From positions 62,001-126,000 of the forward strand of contig DATCHW010000259.1 in assembly GCA_036508135.1 (NCBI GenBank): a DNA stretch of 64,000 nucleotides, read 5' to 3'. How positions within the stretch are numbered: the first letter of the stretch is position 1; every line of letters starts with the position of its first letter. A program made the translations under genes and the position numbers. Positions 60,759-64,000 of this stretch are shown in pieces. Source of the stretch: DATCHW01 sp036508135 (GTDB taxonomy: Bacteria; Bacteroidota; Ignavibacteria; Tepidaquicellales; Tepidaquicellaceae). The notes beneath the pieces were generated by a model. It worked only from the letters and a program-made list of their open reading frames with translations. It was not told the DNA's origin and made no database searches.

Positions 60759-62714
60759 TTATTTTTGAACAGCTTTTAATTCACTGATTTTCTTGAGCAG
60801 ATTCTTGGCTTCTTGTTTTTGAGAGTTTATATCAATTGCTTTCTTCAGAAGTTCTTCTGCTTTTTCAAATTTAGAAAAATTCATAAGATAATTTGCCCTG
60901 TAAATGTACGCATCATAATAAGACTTCATAAGGAATTCAAAATAATAGGAATCAATTTTTGTAATTTTATATTTAAATTCAGGTTCAATATATGATTCAT
61001 CTAAATTTTTATTCTTTGTATAATGTAAAAGTACACCTTCGGGAATTCTCAAATATTCTTTGCCAAATATTTCCTGTTTACTCTGTTCAATCTCGCTTGT
61101 AGTATAGATACTCTTATCGTTATAATTTTTATCAACAATACTATTCAGTAAATTAATGAATGCTGAATTAATTTTTACAAGATCTTGTTTATCTAATTCA
61201 TTTTGAGGCTTTATATATCGGGGTGTTTCATTTTCAAATTTAAGAAGCTCAATATTGTATGTTTCAAACTCTGTTTGACTGCGTTCGTATAATTCGGGAT
61301 AGTGAATCTTTATGTGCCGTAAATACCAACTTCTTCTAAGTAATTCTTTATCAATTATTGTTACATCAGGCCGCATTCCCTTTATAAACTGAAAATACCA
61401 TGCGGAAGAGAGCCAGAAATCCCATTGAGAAGAAATTATAATTGAATTCTGTTTTGCGGAAGCCAATACATTCATGGTATAATCTCTGACCTGATAATTT
61501 TCACTTTCATCTGCTTCCTTATAATTTGAAAAAAGCATTAACAAAGGAATTAAGAGAGTAAAAGCAGATATTAGAATTTTATTCGATTTGATGAAATTGA
61601 TAATAAAAAATAATCCAAACCCACTCCATATAGCAGTAGTGAAAAATGCCAGGAGAAAATAAGACTCAATATCATAGATATCATAGTTGATTGCATAAAG
61701 AATGTTAAACACAAAAAGGATGACTGTAAAATAAAATAATTTTCTGTTCTTAGTGAAAATGGAAATGAGACCCGGAATAGAGATTAACAATGGTAAGTAA
61801 ACAAATTCCTTAGGATAGAAGCTTAGAAACCTATTAAACTGTTTTCCGGCTGTTTCAGTAGAAGTAAACATCCAGACACTGAATTGCTTTGCACTTATAT
61901 GACGGTAAATATTAGTCAAATCTACCGGATAACCCCAGCTAATCACTGAATTATCTGCACGAAGCGGAAAATATATGTAAACTGATAAACCAATCAAGAA
62001 AGGTATAACCAGAAATAAAATTCTTTTAAACGATAATGAATTAAATCCATTAATTGCGAAGTACATAAAAATAACACCCGGAGCAAGAAAGATAGTAGAA
62101 AGATGATTCGTAAAACTTAGTCCGAGAACAAAAGCAAAAAATATCCAGTATTTTTCTCCGCCATGAATATAATCTGATTTCAAAGACATTAAACAAGCTT
62201 TAAGAAAAGACCAGATAACAATAATCAAAAAAAGAATATGAAGAGAATATACTTCGATACCGTTAGCAGTATTCCAGAATGTAAGAGAGAATGCAAGAAT
62301 TAATGCTGAACTAAGAGCGATTAAATAAACAGAAATGTTATCCGTTCTGAATGCAGATAAATTTTGTTTCTTAGATTTCTGCTCGGATATTATTTTGACT
62401 TTAACGTAATCATTAAAAAGAAATATCATAAAGAAATAAAAGACACTAACAGCTGCAGCACATGTAAAAGCAGACATTAAGTTCAATCTGTAAATCTCTT
62501 CTCCAAACGGTAATTTTGCAAACAGACTTCCAATAAGTGTGAACAATGGATATCCTGTAGGGTGAGCGATCCCGAGTTTGATACAAACAGTCGCTAATTC
62601 TCCGGTATCTATGAACCCGACACCCGGTATTAATGTAATAATGTAAACACCAAAAGATAAAATAAAAGCAAAAAAACCGAAAATATATTTCAGATGATTT
62701 TCCTTCAGATTCAT
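60759..62714 (-). CDS. DUF2723 membrane protein (predicted glycosyltransferase-like)
   Basis: The 651-residue protein has about ten N-terminal membrane helices with the DUF2723 signatures YIITLIPGVGFIDTGELATV and LGIAHPTGYPLFTLIGSLFA, then a soluble part and C-terminal TPR-like repeats (KFEKAEELLKKAIDINSQKQ). The family is predicted to resemble GT-C glycosyltransferases such as protein O-mannosyltransferases, and is common in FCB bacteria. Substrate unknown. It heads a unit with the BamA-like, rsmE and outer-membrane protein genes. Confidence 0.85.
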   Translation of the reverse strand: MNLKENHLKYIFGFFAFILSFGVYIITLIPGVGFIDTGELATVCIKLGIAHPTGYPLFTLIGSLFAKLPFGEEIYRLNLMSAFTCAAAVSVFYFFMIFLFNDYVKVKIISEQKSKKQNLSAFRTDNISVYLIALSSALILAFSLTFWNTANGIEVYSLHILFLIIVIWSFLKACLMSLKSDYIHGGEKYWIFFAFVLGLSFTNHLSTIFLAPGVIFMYFAINGFNSLSFKRILFLVIPFLIGLSVYIYFPLRADNSVISWGYPVDLTNIYRHISAKQFSVWMFTSTETAGKQFNRFLSFYPKEFVYLPLLISIPGLISIFTKNRKLFYFTVILFVFNILYAINYDIYDIESYFLLAFFTTAIWSGFGLFFIINFIKSNKILISAFTLLIPLLMLFSNYKEADESENYQVRDYTMNVLASAKQNSIIISSQWDFWLSSAWYFQFIKGMRPDVTIIDKELLRRSWYLRHIKIHYPELYERSQTEFETYNIELLKFENETPRYIKPQNELDKQDLVKINSAFINLLNSIVDKNYNDKSIYTTSEIEQSKQEIFGKEYLRIPEGVLLHYTKNKNLDESYIEPEFKYKITKIDSYYFEFLMKSYYDAYIYRANYLMNFSKFEKAEELLKKAIDINSQKQEAKNLLKKISELKAVQK

Positions 62715-62737
62715 TTATATAATTTTAACCCCCCAAG

Positions 62738-62758
62738 CCCCCCTTTGTAAAAGGGGGG
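62738..62758. repeat. C-rich hairpin of a dispersed repeat
   Basis: CCCCCCTTT (62738-62746) pairs with AAAGGGGGG (62750-62758) around a GTA loop, preceded by a CCCCCCAAG tract. It lies between two genes that run in the same direction. In an AT-rich genome a C6/G6 hairpin stands out and matches a type of short intergenic repeat seen in many bacteria. Confidence 0.65.
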
Positions 62759-62805
62759 AATGTAAGAGTGATATTTTGAATTTGCACACTTGAATGAAAT
62801 TTTTA

Positions 62806-64000
62806 TCAAACACTTTTATATTCGGCAATTGGAGGACAACTGCAGACCAAGTTTCTGTCTCCATAAGCATTATTAATTCTTCCCACAGCGGGCCAGAATT
62901 TATTCAATTTTAAACTATGAATTGGATAAGCAGCTTTTTCACGTGTATATTTATGGTTCCAATCATCATCCGTTACGGCTAAAGCAGTATGAGGGGCATT
63001 CTTAAGTACATTATCCTGAGGATCAGCGATTCCTGTTTCAACTTCCCGAATTTCCTCCCTGATAGCTATCATTGCAACGCAAAATCTATCAAGTTCAGCT
63101 TTCGATTCGCTTTCTGTTGGTTCCACCATAAAAGTGCCATGAACCGGAAACGAGACAGTTGGTGCATGAAAACCATAATCCATTAGTCTTTTTGATAAAT
63201 CTTCAGCTTCAATATTGAGGTCGTGTTTAAAATTGTTAAGGTCAAAAATTAATTCATGAGCAACGGTATTATTTGAACCGGAAAATAAAACTTTATAATA
63301 TTTTTCCAATTTCGACTTAATATAATTAGCGTTTAATATTGCAGTTTCAGTTGCCTTTTTCAGTCCTTCAGTTCCCATCATTTTAATATAAGAATATGAA
63401 ATGGATAATACACCGGCACTTCCCCAGGGTGCGGACGATACGGCTCCGATAGAATCCTTAGTGCCGATATTCACAATAGAATGCCCGGGCAAAAATGGAA
63501 CCAAATGTTTCGCTACAGCGATTGGTCCGACACCCGGTCCCCCGCCGCCGTGAGGAATACAAAAAGTTTTATGCAGATTGAGATGGCATACATCTGCACC
63601 TATCATTGCAGGGCTTGTATAACCGACCTGAGCATTCATATTAGCACCATCCATATAAACCTGCCCGCCGTATTTATGAACTACTTCACATATCTCTTTA
63701 ATGTTTTCTTCAAATACACCATGAGTTGAAGGATAAGTAACCATTAAAGCAGAAAGATTCTCTTTATTCATCTCAGCTTTTTTTTCCAAATCCAATGAAT
63801 CTATATTACCGTTATCATCACAATTTACAACAACAACTTTCATACCAGCCATTACTCCGCTTGCAGGATTTGTTCCGTGTGCAGATTCGGGTATAAGGAC
63901 AACATTTCTATTTTTATTTCCATTTTTAATGTGGAATGCCCTTATAACCATCAGACCGGTATATTCTCCCTGTGCACCTGAATTAGGCTGTAAGGAAATT
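62806..64000 (-). CDS. gcvP: Glycine dehydrogenase (decarboxylating), C-terminal part, gene continues beyond window
   Basis: This is the 3' end of gcvP, the P-protein of the glycine cleavage system, which decarboxylates glycine and transfers the aminomethyl group to lipoylated H-protein. The frame is open to the window edge, with ISLQPNSGAQGEYTGLM encoded at 63949-63999, so the visible Met at 63951 is internal. The PLP lysine lies in HLNLHKTFCIPHGGGGPGVG; other signatures are LIPESAHGTNPASGVMAGMK, MVEPTESESKAELDRF and TREKAAYPIHSL. About 397 residues are present of an expected ~950, unless this is the split GcvPB form. Confidence 0.95.
   Translation of the reverse strand, partial: ISLQPNSGAQGEYTGLMVIRAFHIKNGNKNRNVVLIPESAHGTNPASGVMAGMKVVVVNCDDNGNIDSLDLEKKAEMNKENLSALMVTYPSTHGVFEENIKEICEVVHKYGGQVYMDGANMNAQVGYTSPAMIGADVCHLNLHKTFCIPHGGGGPGVGPIAVAKHLVPFLPGHSIVNIGTKDSIGAVSSAPWGSAGVLSISYSYIKMMGTEGLKKATETAILNANYIKSKLEKYYKVLFSGSNNTVAHELIFDLNNFKHDLNIEAEDLSKRLMDYGFHAPTVSFPVHGTFMVEPTESESKAELDRFCVAMIAIREEIREVETGIADPQDNVLKNAPHTALAVTDDDWNHKYTREKAAYPIHSLKLNKFWPAVGRINNAYGDRNLVCSCPPIAEYKSV

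Noticed and set aside
1..64000. CRISPR arrays
   Set aside because: No set of regularly spaced identical repeats with unique spacers is visible; the repeats found are palindromic or paired only.

Overview
The window looks like a chromosomal piece of an AT-rich bacterium of the Ignavibacteria/Chlorobi-Bacteroidetes (FCB) lineage. The reasons are three secreted proteins ending in type IX secretion (T9SS) type A sorting domains with the NYPNPFNP motif, DUF2723 and DUF3467 proteins, LptF-type and BamA-like envelope proteins, an ADP-forming acetate-CoA ligase, and a possible Bacteroidota-type promoter (TTTC-N19-TAGTTTTG) ahead of the first catabolic operon. The lineage call is inference from gene content; no rRNA is present.

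Region 1 (1-9111) is the right end of an integrated mobile element. All its genes are on the minus strand: small unknown proteins, an SSB-like protein, a RadC/JAB protein, an ArdC-like zinc metallopeptidase, a replication-relaxation-like protein, and a two-gene Gabija-type defence module (OLD-family ATPase/TOPRIM nuclease plus UvrD-like helicase). The end is marked by the last 44 bases of a tRNA-Thr gene at 9068-9111, the usual scar of tRNA integration; the intact tRNA and the integrase should lie left of the window. The element has sigma70-consensus promoters, strong Shine-Dalgarno sites and two structured RNA candidates, one of which has the layout of a terminator/antiterminator switch before ardC-radC.

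Region 2 (9597-19792) holds a cation/Ca2+ exchanger and then a complete reductive pyrimidine degradation pathway: PreT/PreA dihydropyrimidine dehydrogenase, dihydropyrimidinase, beta-ureidopropionase, a beta-alanine-type aminotransferase and (methyl)malonate-semialdehyde dehydrogenase, taking uracil/thymine to acetyl-/propionyl-CoA. A four-helix-bundle (S23/IVP) gene with GTTGTTAGTT-type flanks is inserted between preT and preA and appears to have rewritten the end of one and the start of the other.

Region 3 (19859-25576) has a secreted T9SS metalloprotease, a VanZ-like protein, a truncated LytTR-type response regulator and a fused ADP-forming acetate-CoA ligase, which could make ATP from the acetyl-CoA formed in region 2.

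Region 4 (25660-35949) is a seven-gene electron-transfer operon: an eight-plus-eight-cysteine protein, NfnA, an NfnB carrying the same cysteine domain at its N-terminus, NuoE/HydC, NuoF/HydB, a 1231-residue fusion of ferredoxin, GltD/NfnB-like and degenerate molybdopterin-oxidoreductase parts, and a ferritin-like protein. It looks like two flavin-based electron-bifurcating modules in one transcription unit and is the best candidate here for an under-described system.

Region 5 (36036-64000) is mostly housekeeping: CorC/HlyC-type protein, MlaE permease, tRNA-Val(CAC), dihydroorotase, FAH-family protein, ParA, ValRS, a COG2403-type GTPase, thioesterase, two T9SS proteins, HtrA, RecO, PfkB kinase, DUF3467, LptF/G, a carboxymuconolactone decarboxylase-like protein, an isolated nuoK-nuoL pair preceded by a MITE-like palindrome, a PflX-like radical SAM protein, an outer-membrane protein, RsmE, a BamA-like protein, a DUF2723 protein and the 3' part of gcvP, which runs off the window end.
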